Of a stretch of 64,000 nt of DNA, positions 43,604-51,612 are shown one piece after another. The translations under genes and the position numbers were made by a program. A model generated the notes under the pieces. It was not told the origin of the DNA and searched no databases. It saw nothing but the letters and a program-made list of their open reading frames with translations. How positions within the stretch are numbered: the stretch's first letter is position 1; every line of letters starts with the position of its first letter. The DNA is from Bacteroidales bacterium (lineage in GTDB: Bacteria; Bacteroidota; Bacteroidia; Bacteroidales; F082): the NCBI GenBank assembly GCA_017553625.1, contig JAFZKP010000017.1:95015-159014 (forward strand), written 5' to 3'.

Positions 43604-45184
43604 ATGAAGAAAATCTTATTACTTGGAGATGAGGCTATTGCACAGGGCTTTATTGATGCCGGAGGCAGTGCCATCAACAGTTATCCGGGCACTCCTTCCA
43701 CACAGATTACGGAGTATGTCATAAACTCTAAACAGGCCAAGGAACAGGGCGTTATCGCCAACTGGTGTGCCAATGAGAAGACGGCTCTCGAGGCTTCTTT
43801 AGGTGTGGCATACGCCGGGAAACGTGCCATGACATGTATGAAGCACGTCGGTCTTAACGTGTGTGGCGACCCGTTTATGAATGCCGCCATCATTGGAACC
43901 AAGGGCGTTTTGATTGTTGTTGCAGACGATCCGAGCATGTTCTCGTCGCAGGACGAGCAGGACAGCCGTTTTTACGGTCACTGGGCGATGATACCAATGT
44001 TGGAGCCTTCAAACCAGCAAGAGGCTTACGACATGGTACATTATGGTTATGAGTTGAGCGAAAAGCTTGGCACTCCGGTGCTTTACCGTATTCCTACCCG
44101 TTTAGCACACAGCCGCGCCGGTGTTGAACTGAAACCTGCCCGCAAGCAGAACGAGCTCACCGAACCAGCCGACGCAAAGTCGTTCGTGCTCCTTCCAGCC
44201 AATGCAAAACGTCTTTACAGAGAGTTGATAGACAAACAGCCTGCATTCACAAAGATGTCTGAGGAGTCAGGATTCAACAAATTCATTGAAGGCACTGACA
44301 AGAAAATCGGTATCATCACAACAGGTATAGCATACAACTACCTCATGGAGAACTTCCCTGGCGGAAAATGCCCATATCCGGTGGTGAAGATTACTCAATA
44401 TCCGTTGCCATACAACATGATTAACCGTCTTTATGACGAATGCGACGAGATTCTCGTTCTCGAAGACGGACAGCCATTCGTGGAGGAGCAGATTAAAGGC
44501 TTCCTCGGCAAGGGAAAGAAAGTGAGAGGCCGTCTTGACGAGACCATCCGCCGTGACGGAGAACTCAACGCCGAGAAAGTTGCCAAGGCATTGGGAATGA
44601 AGGCAGAGGCAACTTTAGCTGTGCCGGAAGTCGTTACCAACCGTCCTCCAGCGTTGTGCCAGGGCTGCCCTCACGTCGACAGCTACACCGCATTGAACGA
44701 GGTGATGGCAAACCACAAAGGCGGCAAGGTGTTTGGCGACATCGGCTGCTATACCTTGGGCTTCAATATGGGCGCTATCAACACGACAGTGTGCATGGGT
44801 GCTTCAATCACAATGGCTAAGGGAGCCAGCGAGGTAGGCATCTTCCCGAGCGTGGCAGTCATCGGTGACGGCACATTCGGACACAGCGGCTTGACAGGCC
44901 TCATGGACTGCGTCAACGAGAAGGCCAACGTCGTCGTCATGATTCTTGACAATGACATCACCGCCATGACAGGTGGTCAGCCATCTTCGGCACACAACAA
45001 GATCCGCCGCATCTGCGAAGGTCTCGGTGTCGAGCCCGAGCATATCCGCGACATCATCCCGTTGCCAAAGAACCACGAGGAAAACGTGAGAATCATAGAA
45101 GAAGAAGTAAATTACAACGGTGTTTCTGTGATCATCCCTCACCGCACCTGCATCGTCGAGTTGAAAAAACATTTGAAGAAATAA
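43604..45184 (+). CDS. iorA: Indolepyruvate:ferredoxin oxidoreductase, alpha subunit
   Basis: A 526-residue thiamine-diphosphate enzyme that oxidatively decarboxylates aryl pyruvates from aromatic amino acids, or runs in reverse, with ferredoxin. The N-terminal pyrimidine-binding half has GGSAINSYPGTPSTQI and NEKTALEASLG. The C-terminal half has PPALCQGCPHVDSY and the diphosphate-binding GDGTFGHSGLTGLMD...DN. The eight-cysteine ferredoxin-like C-terminal module of archaeal IorA is absent; the protein ends HRTCIVELKKHLKK. Electrons may leave through a separate ferredoxin. iorB follows after a palindrome. Confidence 0.9.
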   Translation: MKKILLLGDEAIAQGFIDAGGSAINSYPGTPSTQITEYVINSKQAKEQGVIANWCANEKTALEASLGVAYAGKRAMTCMKHVGLNVCGDPFMNAAIIGTKGVLIVVADDPSMFSSQDEQDSRFYGHWAMIPMLEPSNQQEAYDMVHYGYELSEKLGTPVLYRIPTRLAHSRAGVELKPARKQNELTEPADAKSFVLLPANAKRLYRELIDKQPAFTKMSEESGFNKFIEGTDKKIGIITTGIAYNYLMENFPGGKCPYPVVKITQYPLPYNMINRLYDECDEILVLEDGQPFVEEQIKGFLGKGKKVRGRLDETIRRDGELNAEKVAKALGMKAEATLAVPEVVTNRPPALCQGCPHVDSYTALNEVMANHKGGKVFGDIGCYTLGFNMGAINTTVCMGASITMAKGASEVGIFPSVAVIGDGTFGHSGLTGLMDCVNEKANVVVMILDNDITAMTGGQPSSAHNKIRRICEGLGVEPEHIRDIIPLPKNHEENVRIIEEEVNYNGVSVIIPHRTCIVELKKHLKK

Positions 45185-45186
45185 AT

Positions 45187-45214
45187 GTAGAGACGTTTCA
45201 TGAAACGTCTGTAC
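45187..45214. repeat. Family A palindrome between iorA and iorB
   Basis: GTAGAGACGTTTCATGAAAC followed by GTCTGTAC is a perfect inner palindrome, ten-base arms. It lies three bases after the iorA stop. Confidence 0.85.
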
Positions 45215-45254
45215 AGACCGAATTTTAAATTTTGAATATTAAATCAAGAGAAAT

Positions 45255-45827
45255 ATGAAAAAAGATATCGTTTTGTGTGGTGTTGGTGGTGACGGCATTG
45301 TGTCAGTTGCCAAAATCATCTCAGATGCCGCCCTCAACATGGGCATGAACCTGAAACAATCGGAAATCCACGGCATGTCGCAGCGTGGCGGCTCGGTGTT
45401 CTCGCACCTGCGTCTGTCGGACGAGCCTATCTTCGCCGATGTCATTCCTGAAGGAAAGGCCGATATTATCCTGTCGAGCGAGCCTATGGAGGCATTGCGC
45501 TATCTGCCATGGCTCAGCAAGGAAGGCTGGGTGATTACCAACTCCGACCCGTTCATCAATATCAGCAACTACCCTGACATTGAGAAGGTGTATGCCGAGT
45601 TGAAGAAACTCAAACACGTGGTGTCGTTCGATGCCAGCGAGATTGCAAAACAACTCAAGGCTCGTTCCAACATGGTGCTTCTCGGAGCTACAGTGCCTTA
45701 TCTCGGCATCTCCATAGAGAAGGTAGAAGAAGCAATCGCACATATCTTCGGCAAGAAAGGCCAGGATGTGGTTGACCTGAACATCAAGGCTGTGAGAGCG
45801 GGGTACGAGCAGGCAGTTAACAGTTAA
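45255..45827 (+). CDS. iorB: Indolepyruvate:ferredoxin oxidoreductase, beta subunit
   Basis: A 190-residue 2-oxoacid:acceptor oxidoreductase gamma-type subunit, starting DIVLCGVGGDGIVSVAKIIS (nucleotide-binding-like Gly-rich loop). It has HGMSQRGGSVFSHLRL and LGATVPYLGISIEKVEEAI, all standard for IorB. It pairs with IorA. The last residues and the stop codon fall inside an 8-bp tandem repeat, so the natural C-terminus may have been altered slightly. Confidence 0.92.
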   Translation: MKKDIVLCGVGGDGIVSVAKIISDAALNMGMNLKQSEIHGMSQRGGSVFSHLRLSDEPIFADVIPEGKADIILSSEPMEALRYLPWLSKEGWVITNSDPFINISNYPDIEKVYAELKKLKHVVSFDASEIAKQLKARSNMVLLGATVPYLGISIEKVEEAIAHIFGKKGQDVVDLNIKAVRAGYEQAVNS

Positions 45828-45892
45828 TCAGTTAATCAGTTAATCAGTTAATCAGTTAATCAGTTGGTCAGTTAATCAGTTGGTCAGTTAAT
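45814..45892 (+). repeat. 8-bp tandem repeat at the 3' end of iorB
   Basis: About ten units of CAGTTAAT, two of them CAGTTGGT. The first units encode the end of IorB and supply its TAA stop. An 8-bp unit is not a multiple of three, but the stop lies in the second unit, so copy-number change mostly alters the untranslated tail. Confidence 0.9.
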
Positions 45893-45894
45893 CA

Positions 45895-45926
45895 TTGGGA
45901 CAAGGCAGGCCTTGTCCCAACAGGAT
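45895..45926. repeat. Family C palindrome, first of a triplet
   Basis: A TTGGGACAAGG / CCTTGTCCCAA stem is followed by CAGGATG. It starts right after the 8-bp tandem repeat. Confidence 0.85.
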
Positions 45927-45937
45927 GAGAAATAAAA

Positions 45938-45975
45938 CCCGTAGGGCGGAAGGCATGCCTTCCGCCAACGGGATG
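45938..45975. repeat. Family C palindrome, second of a triplet
   Basis: CCCGTAGGGCGGAAGGCATG followed by CCTTCCGCCAACGGGATG. The stem GGCGGAAGGC / GCCTTCCGCC differs from its neighbours in both arms. Confidence 0.85.
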
Positions 45976-45988
45976 AGAGATTAAAACA

Positions 45989-46016
45989 CGTAGGGAGAAG
46001 GCAAGCCTTCTCCCTA
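45989..46016. repeat. Family C palindrome, third of a triplet
   Basis: CGTAGGGAGAAGGCAAGCC followed by TTCTCCCTA. The stem is TAGGGAGAAGGC / GCCTTCTCCCTA. Spacers between the three copies are related AT-rich stretches (GAGAAATAAAAC, GAGAGATTAAAAC). Confidence 0.85.
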
Positions 46017-46042
46017 TTTAAAATATTGAAAAATAAAAAATT

Positions 46043-47260
46043 ATGAGAAATTTCACACCGTTTTTGATTTTATTGTTGTTTTTGTTTTCCTGCAAAGGAG
46101 GTGACGAAAACACCACGACCAGAAAGGAGTCGAGGAGGAAGCCGGAGCCGAAGTATTTGTACGGCATCTGCATTGATTCCCTTGACGTTGTTGAAGGCAA
46201 TGTCAAGAAAAACGAGTTTCTGGCGAACATCCTGCAAAAAGAAGGTGTGAGTTACAATACCATTAATTATATCGACAGGAACCAACGCAAGGTTTTTGAC
46301 GTGCGGAAGATAAAAGTCGGGAACAAGTACACGTTTCTGATGTCGCGCGACAGCGTTCCGCAGGCGAAATACTGGATTTATGAAATCGACAGGACAAACT
46401 ACGCCGTTTTCAAGCTAACCGATTCATTGTCAGCATGGAGAGGCGAAAAAGAAGTCATCACCGAGATTGAGCATGTCGGCGTTGAGATAAAATCGAGCCT
46501 ATGGAACGCCATGGCTGAAGCAGGCTGCGACGCGAGTCTGATTCTCGAATTGTCGGACATATACGCCTGGACCATCGACTTCTTCGGCATTCAGGAAGGC
46601 GACTCGTGCAAGGCGGTCTTCGAGAAGAAATACATCGCGGGCGACAGCGTGTCATTTGGCATCGGCAATGTCCTGGCGGCGTATTTCAAGAACAACGGCG
46701 AAGGGAAATATGCTTTCAGCTATGAGCAAAACGGCAGGAAAGAGTATTTCGACGAGAACGGCGACAACATGCGCAAGGCGTTCTTGAAGGCGCCTCTGAA
46801 CTACCGTCGTATCAGCTCAAAGTTCTCCAACGGCAGGATGCACCCAGTATATCATGTGGTACGTCCGCATCACGGGGTTGACTATGCGGCACCAACAGGC
46901 ACGCCAGTCCAATCCATCGGCGACGGCACCGTGATAGCGAAGGGATGGGACAAGAAAGGCGGCGGCAACTACGTGAAAATCAAACATAACAGCACTTACA
47001 CCACCACTTACATGCACCTGAGCAAGTTCGGCAAGGGAATCTCGCAGGGATGCAAAGTGAAGCAGGGACAGACAATTGGATATGTCGGGAGTACCGGCGC
47101 ATCCACGGGACCGCATCTCGACTTCAGGTTGCAGAAAAACGGCACGTACATCGACCCGTTGAAGTTCAAGTCGCCGAGTGCGGAGCCTGTGAAGAAGGAA
47201 AACCGCGAAGAATACAAGAAGCACATTGAAAATCTGATGAAGATTTTAAAGGAGCATTGA
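46043..47260 (+). CDS. M23-family metallopeptidase lipoprotein
   Basis: A 405-residue lipoprotein with lipobox LFSC at about residue 17. After a ~230-residue N-terminal part with LysM-like and strand-rich features, the LytM/M23 domain starts at HVVRPHHGVDYAAPTGTPV (first zinc His and Asp) and continues through TTYMHLS to STGPHLDFRLQ (second zinc motif, HxD variant of HxH seen in many Bacteroidota proteins). It is predicted to cut peptidoglycan cross-bridges in the periplasm or to activate an amidase. It stands alone behind the family C triplet. Confidence 0.88.
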   Translation: MRNFTPFLILLLFLFSCKGGDENTTTRKESRRKPEPKYLYGICIDSLDVVEGNVKKNEFLANILQKEGVSYNTINYIDRNQRKVFDVRKIKVGNKYTFLMSRDSVPQAKYWIYEIDRTNYAVFKLTDSLSAWRGEKEVITEIEHVGVEIKSSLWNAMAEAGCDASLILELSDIYAWTIDFFGIQEGDSCKAVFEKKYIAGDSVSFGIGNVLAAYFKNNGEGKYAFSYEQNGRKEYFDENGDNMRKAFLKAPLNYRRISSKFSNGRMHPVYHVVRPHHGVDYAAPTGTPVQSIGDGTVIAKGWDKKGGGNYVKIKHNSTYTTTYMHLSKFGKGISQGCKVKQGQTIGYVGSTGASTGPHLDFRLQKNGTYIDPLKFKSPSAEPVKKENREEYKKHIENLMKILKEH

Positions 47261-47261
47261 T

Positions 47262-47416
47262 TGTTTTCATTTGCGGAAACGCAAACATCTTCTTTCCGAG
47301 GTCTTTCAACGAAGCCCCGATGTGATAAACGTCATCATCGATTATTAAAAATATGTCGTGAGACTTGTTGAAAACCTCAATGTTTATTGGCTGATACTGT
47401 GAATATGTTTTTCCAA
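47262..47416 (-). pseudogene. Remnant of the C-terminal part of an ORF6N-like protein
   Basis: About 50 codons are open on the minus strand: SQYQPINIEVFNKSHDIFL, then IIDDDVYHIGASLKDLGKK and MFAFPQM. The pattern [NT]KSHDRFLIID..VYHIGASLKDLGKKWFAF ends many ORF6N/KilA-N-type proteins in Bacteroidota. The fragment has no start. It begins exactly beside a family A palindrome and its natural stop seems lost, running into the antisense of the M23 gene. It is a decayed gene end, not a functional gene. Confidence 0.6.
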
Positions 47417-47444
47417 GTAGAGACGCGCCATGGCACGTCTCTAC
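47417..47444. repeat. Family A palindrome at the edge of the gene remnant
   Basis: GTAGAGACGCGCCATGGCAC followed by GTCTCTAC. The outer GTAGAGACG/CGTCTCTAC arms are perfect. It lies between the remnant and the stop of the sorting-domain protein. Confidence 0.85.
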
Positions 47445-47451
47445 AAGATGG

Positions 47452-48780
47452 TTAATCCTTCACAATTCTTTCGGTGTATTCCTTGCCGTCGGTTGTTTTC
47501 ACCTTTAGAATATAAATGCCAGGGGTGAGGTTTGAGATGTCGATTGACGTTTCAGGATACGTCTCTACGAGGCGGCCGTCGATGGAATGGATTTCAATGA
47601 GTTGACAATCCGCTTCTTTAGCAAAATGGATGATGAAGATTTCTTTTACCGGGTTCGGAAAGACACTTGCCTCTATATCGTTTTCCTCAATTCCTTGTAT
47701 CGGGCTGTCATCATATTTATATAATCTGCCCTGCTGTGAGGCGATTAAAAATGTGGAGTTTGTGGCAGCGACAGAATATAAGAACATCCTATTATTAAAT
47801 CCGAAAGGGACTTCTGTCCATGACATTCCGTAATCATCTGTGATATATGCATGGCTGTCATTATAAAGTTCGTCAATATTTGAACTATTGATAAAACAAC
47901 CGCGTTCTTGTGATATGAAATCAACATCAGAATATTGATGCCAGCAATCAAATCCATCTGATTTTGACATGGTGACATGTTCAAAGCCGTCATTCGTCTC
48001 TATCATATTATAAGAAATTTTCGAGCCATTATAACCAATGAACTCTCCATATATTTTTGCGCATCTGCCGTCACCGTGATACGCAGCTATTTTGCATTCT
48101 AAAAACTCGTAGTTCCCAATGTTCTCCCAATTATTTCCGCAATCTTCTGTTCTCATCACCCTTAAAGTATTTTGGTTTCCTTCGTCATAGCCTATCACCC
48201 AACCATAGTTGTCTTCAAAATACTCGCCTCTTATACCTTCATTATCTCCCATCCCTCCAGTGTATGGTGAGTAGCCCAATTCATAATTGTCGAATGTTAA
48301 TCCACCGTCTATACTTCTACTTATCACTTCGTATAGTCTCACATATATGGTGTCTGCATTCAGAACAAATAATTCAGCTGGTTTGCCTGCTGTAAACAAC
48401 TCTAACGGATCATTGTCGCGGCTTGCTGATGTATTTACACACTGCCAAGACTCTCCTGAGTCAATGGTTTTTATTTGGAGTATTTCATATCCGTTTTTTA
48501 ATGCCAGTCCATAACCGACATTCTCGTCCGCGAACTTCATGCTGAAAATCTCCCAATTTGGATTTCTGTATTTTTCCTGCCAAGTTGCCCCACCATCCTC
48601 TGATTTAAGAACAACTCCGTTCTGCCCGCAGACAAATATGGTGTTTTCATCAATGCAGCAAATGTTATACAAATCATCCGTGACACCCGTTTGAAGTGTT
48701 TGCCATTGTTGGGCGTTCATCATTTCAACAAATAGAAATGTTGCAACCAACAACAAGGATTTTAGAATAATCTTTTTCAT
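47452..48780 (-). CDS. Secreted BNR/Ycf48-like repeat protein with type IX sorting tail
   Basis: A 442-residue exported protein (signal MKKIILKSLLLVATFLFVEMMNAQ). Residues ~25-350 contain repeated Ser/Gly-x-Asp-x-Gly-x-(T/S)-W-type motifs (SEDGGATWQEKY, TIDSGESWQC, SIDGGLTFDN, TEDCGNNWEN, TDDYGMSWTE), the BNR/Ycf48-like beta-propeller pattern. The last ~75 residues are a type A T9SS sorting domain (VFPNPVKEIFIIHF..., LTPGIYILKVKTTDGKEYTERIVKD). It is secreted across the outer membrane by the Por system, target unknown. Leader sequence resembles that of the next gene upstream. Confidence 0.85.
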   Translation of the reverse strand: MKKIILKSLLLVATFLFVEMMNAQQWQTLQTGVTDDLYNICCIDENTIFVCGQNGVVLKSEDGGATWQEKYRNPNWEIFSMKFADENVGYGLALKNGYEILQIKTIDSGESWQCVNTSASRDNDPLELFTAGKPAELFVLNADTIYVRLYEVISRSIDGGLTFDNYELGYSPYTGGMGDNEGIRGEYFEDNYGWVIGYDEGNQNTLRVMRTEDCGNNWENIGNYEFLECKIAAYHGDGRCAKIYGEFIGYNGSKISYNMIETNDGFEHVTMSKSDGFDCWHQYSDVDFISQERGCFINSSNIDELYNDSHAYITDDYGMSWTEVPFGFNNRMFLYSVAATNSTFLIASQQGRLYKYDDSPIQGIEENDIEASVFPNPVKEIFIIHFAKEADCQLIEIHSIDGRLVETYPETSIDISNLTPGIYILKVKTTDGKEYTERIVKD

Positions 48781-48816
48781 GGTTATATTTTTTTAAGGTT
48801 AATAATCAATACAAAA

Positions 48817-49269
48817 TTATGAAGAAAGTGGATTCTTGTCAAGAAAAAAAGTGTGCGGTTTTGTGCGGTTGGAGATAAGATACTGGTTATCAATGATGTG
48901 ATTGTTTGTCATGTTATTAAGAAAATTGTTGACAGCGCCTTTAGTCTTAAAAACACCTTTTAACTTGTTCTTTCGGTCACAAACCACCGACATGCTTGTA
49001 TAATCATCCCCGAACTCACAAACGTTCTCGCCTGTTATTTCAAGATTCTCGTCAAACTCGACAAATGCGAGGCTGTTCTGCACGTTGGTGTCATGTTTCG
49101 TGATGACCGCCACAGCCAGGCATCTCCATTCCTCCCCAGGCATTTTAAACAGTCCGATATAATTCAGATTGTTATCGCTGATTTGGTGTTTTAGCTCTTT
49201 TATGGTCTCACCATCCGATGATGTTATCATCTTCTCGAAATAATTCTGGTTCCTCCCGATGAATAACAC
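48817..49269 (-). CDS. Small exported protein whose start codon appears lost
   Basis: The 150-residue frame given here uses a GTG (49269). The same frame runs open to 49317 and encodes a typical signal peptide, KKKFLTLIAFLCVLFIG, before the GTG, so the real protein begins further upstream. The leader there matches that of the gene starting at 48780 (TTAACCTTAAAAAA...ACC-ATG-AAA-AAG) except that ATG is AAG at 49303-49305. An ATT at 49312-49314 is the only in-frame rare start. No family was recognised in the mature part. It may be a gene being inactivated. Confidence 0.5.
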   Translation of the reverse strand: MLFIGRNQNYFEKMITSSDGETIKELKHQISDNNLNYIGLFKMPGEEWRCLAVAVITKHDTNVQNSLAFVEFDENLEITGENVCEFGDDYTSMSVVCDRKNKLKGVFKTKGAVNNFLNNMTNNHIIDNQYLISNRTKPHTFFLDKNPLSS

Positions 49270-49351
49270 GCAAAGAAACGCAATTAGAGTTAGGAACTTT
49301 TTCTTGGTTTTAATTTTTTAAGGTTAATAATTATTTTGTTGATTTTAAGGT

Positions 49352-49753
49352 TTATTGTTTCGCAAAATCTCCTTCAGCTTCGCCGTTGGCGTTGTCAAGC
49401 ACCAGCGTGTAGTTACCGCTTGGGATTCCGGCTATTGGGATGTAGACTGTATGCTGCACCGCGGTGTTGACATTCCCGCTGTAAACCATATTGCCTGTCT
49501 CACCTATTAATGTAAGGTTAACATATCCGAAATTCTGGTGGAAGTTCACTTGCACATAGCTACGGCATAGGAATGCCTCAACGGAGTCTGGTCCTGCACT
49601 TAAAACCAAATCTCCAAACAAATCTATTTTATTTGTTGCCGGAGGATCATCTGGTGTTTCGATTTGTAGTATTGTTTTACTACTAAATGATTTCGCCTCT
49701 ATAACATATGTGCTCAAGAAGCATACTAAAACTAATGGTAAAAACTTTTTCAT
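49352..49753 (-). CDS. DUF3244 small secreted protein
   Basis: A 133-residue exported protein (signal MKKFLPLVLVCFLSTYVIEA). The mature part has the DUF3244 pattern: VEAFLCRSYVQVNFHQNFGYVNLTL, GETGNMVYSGNV and IPIAGIPSGNYTLVLDNANG, an immunoglobulin-like fold of unknown role common in gut Bacteroidales. It is probably co-transcribed with the start-less small gene and the sorting-domain protein downstream, all being exported. Confidence 0.78.
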   Translation of the reverse strand: MKKFLPLVLVCFLSTYVIEAKSFSSKTILQIETPDDPPATNKIDLFGDLVLSAGPDSVEAFLCRSYVQVNFHQNFGYVNLTLIGETGNMVYSGNVNTAVQHTVYIPIAGIPSGNYTLVLDNANGEAEGDFAKQ

Positions 49754-49802
49754 GTTGGAATACTTTTAATAATTAGAAATCTTTTTTTGTGGAATTCCGA
49801 TG

Positions 49803-49831
49803 CAAAAGTATTCCGACATTGCCCCATGCAA
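49803..49831 (-). promoter_or_regulatory. Promoter of the DUF3244 gene (TTG-N18-TACTTTTG)
   Basis: On the minus strand TTG (49829-49831) and TACTTTTG (49803-49810) are 18 bases apart, 50 bases before the ATG. Confidence 0.65.
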
Positions 49832-49841
49832 ACTGCCATCC

Positions 49842-49876
49842 AAAAAATAAGCCGCCCAGAATTTTCCAAGCGGCTG
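49842..49876 (-). terminator. Rho-independent terminator after the TPR gene
   Basis: On the minus strand an AGCCGC / GCGGCT stem with an A/T-rich loop is followed by TTATTTTTT. It lies about 55 bases past the TPR gene stop. Confidence 0.75.
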
Positions 49877-49930
49877 ATTTTTAATAAGATATGATTTTAG
49901 CTATCCAAACTTTTTTTGGAAAATACAAAA

Positions 49931-51601
49931 TTAGTTGGGGGAGATTTCTCCACTCCGCTTCGCTTCGGTCGAAATGACATCGTCTTGTTCAATGAGCTTT
50001 TTCACTTTGCCTCGGGCTTTGTCAAGCACACTGGTGCTCACATCGAGAAGCAACGCCTCATCAATGCGCGACAGTTTGAAGTCGCTGAGCATGTAAACCC
50101 TCCGCTCAAGCTCGCTCATATCAGGATATTTTTCTTTTAAAGTATCATAAAGACCGGGATGAATGGTGTTGAACAAATCGGTCATCACCTCCCAGTGGTT
50201 TTTGTCGCCAAACATCTCTTTTTCGAGATTGCCTAACAGATATTTGTCTTTCTGGTCTTTTGTCAGAATCTCGAGACGCTGCATCGACCTCAATTTTTCA
50301 GAAAGATTGTCGGATTTGTCCTTGATGAGACTCTCATTATCTTTCATAACCCTCAAAAGAGTGGCTTTCATCTCGGCTTCCTTCTTGTTTTTCTGAATAA
50401 TACGATAATACAGAACAAGAGCTACCACCAAAACAACGATTATCAGCACAGCCATCATCATTTCAATACGATAATTTGAGATTATCCGGCGGTTCATGTT
50501 GTTTTGCAATGTCTCGTAATCGTATTTTTGATTGATATGATATATATTGTCTTTTCTTAACTTTTCTTGGATTTTATATTGTAAGTTTTCATGTTTTTGC
50601 CGATAAAACAAAGCTGACTCATAATTATTATTCAGCACTTCAAAAACAGAGAAAGCCCCATAGGCAGACGCAACCGTTTCATCTTTTACCCTTGCCAAAG
50701 GCAAAATATCCTTTACTTTTTTAAAATAATATGCAGCAGAATCATATTGATGACATTTAACAAACGTCTTACCAAAGTTTAAATAATGAATCAACATTTT
50801 TGTTGTATCAGACCCATCATCAAGTCGTTTCAAACAATCAATAGCTTCTTCAATTCTGCCCTGCTCACGATAACAAACAGAATAATTGTTCAGAATTTTC
50901 CAACAAGCTTGTTCAGAATTAGTTTCCTGTGCATACTTCAAAGCTTTTTCCAAACACTTTTCAGCTTTTTCATAATCATCAATCATCATACATGCCACAG
51001 CTTCAATATTGTTAACCATAGAACATTCTTTGGCATAACGATCAACAAATCCATCAATCTCCATAAGCAATGGGAGTGACTCCTTAAAATTATGTACTTC
51101 CTGAAAAGTTTTCGCGACGTTATATTGCGCTCTGACAAAAGCAAGCGAGTCGCCGGAGAGCTCGGCATATTTTGTGGCATCTTTAAAAAACAGCATAGCC
51201 TCGTCGTCGTTTCGCAGCTCGTGCAGCACATATCCGCTGTAAAGCGCGGCGTAAGAGGCTTTCAGATAATCTCCTTTTTCGGCGAAATAGCCGGCAGAGC
51301 GTTCCAGTTCGGGCATGGTGTAAATCTTATTCGCTTTAATCCTGCGTGACAGTTCACGACGCTCGCCGTCGGGATGTTCATAAAGTGCCTCAGCCTGCAT
51401 CAGCGACATGTTCATCCTGATGTCGTCGTCGAGAAACACAAGGATATTCAGCACGCTGTCGATGAGGATGAGCGCACTGTCGGGGTCGGTTGCCGCAACT
51501 TCCTGTGCCTGGCGGTAATAGCGTTTTGCCCGACGCAGGTCGGTGTTGCACGACGAGAGCGCAAACAGAAACGCGACAACTATGGCAATTTGCTTTTTCA
51601 T
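49931..51601 (-). CDS. TPR lipoprotein with transmembrane segment and C-terminal HTH-like domain
   Basis: A 556-residue protein starting MKKQIAIVVAFLFALSSC (lipobox LSSC). Residues ~25-370 are TPR-like helical pairs (YAELSGDSLAFVRAQYNVA, KALKYAQETNSEQACWKILNN). A transmembrane segment near 395 (MMMAVLIIVVLVVALVLYY) and a coiled coil precede a cytoplasmic domain with YPDMSELERRVYMLSDFKLS and RIDEALLLDVSTSVLDKARGK, a pattern like LuxR/sigma-4 helices found in Bacteroidota membrane regulators. The final residues (ISTEAKRSGEISPN) come from a family D palindrome. The start beyond 51601 is rejected as it precedes the signal peptide. Confidence 0.8.
   Translation of the reverse strand: MKKQIAIVVAFLFALSSCNTDLRRAKRYYRQAQEVAATDPDSALILIDSVLNILVFLDDDIRMNMSLMQAEALYEHPDGERRELSRRIKANKIYTMPELERSAGYFAEKGDYLKASYAALYSGYVLHELRNDDEAMLFFKDATKYAELSGDSLAFVRAQYNVAKTFQEVHNFKESLPLLMEIDGFVDRYAKECSMVNNIEAVACMMIDDYEKAEKCLEKALKYAQETNSEQACWKILNNYSVCYREQGRIEEAIDCLKRLDDGSDTTKMLIHYLNFGKTFVKCHQYDSAAYYFKKVKDILPLARVKDETVASAYGAFSVFEVLNNNYESALFYRQKHENLQYKIQEKLRKDNIYHINQKYDYETLQNNMNRRIISNYRIEMMMAVLIIVVLVVALVLYYRIIQKNKKEAEMKATLLRVMKDNESLIKDKSDNLSEKLRSMQRLEILTKDQKDKYLLGNLEKEMFGDKNHWEVMTDLFNTIHPGLYDTLKEKYPDMSELERRVYMLSDFKLSRIDEALLLDVSTSVLDKARGKVKKLIEQDDVISTEAKRSGEISPN
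49941..49979. repeat. Family D palindrome at the 3' end of the TPR gene
   Basis: GAGATTTCTCCACTCCGCTTC followed by GCTTCGGTCGAAATGACAT. It replaces the C-terminus of the TPR protein and lies next to its stop codon. This copy carries GAAATGAC in place of GGAATGAC and TTTCTC in place of TTCCTC, a paired change. Confidence 0.85.
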
Positions 51602-51612
51602 AATACTAAAAA

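Noticed and set aside
47262-47416. Functional small gene opposite the M23 gene end
   Set aside because: No start codon, lost stop and a palindrome at the break; only a remnant is supported.
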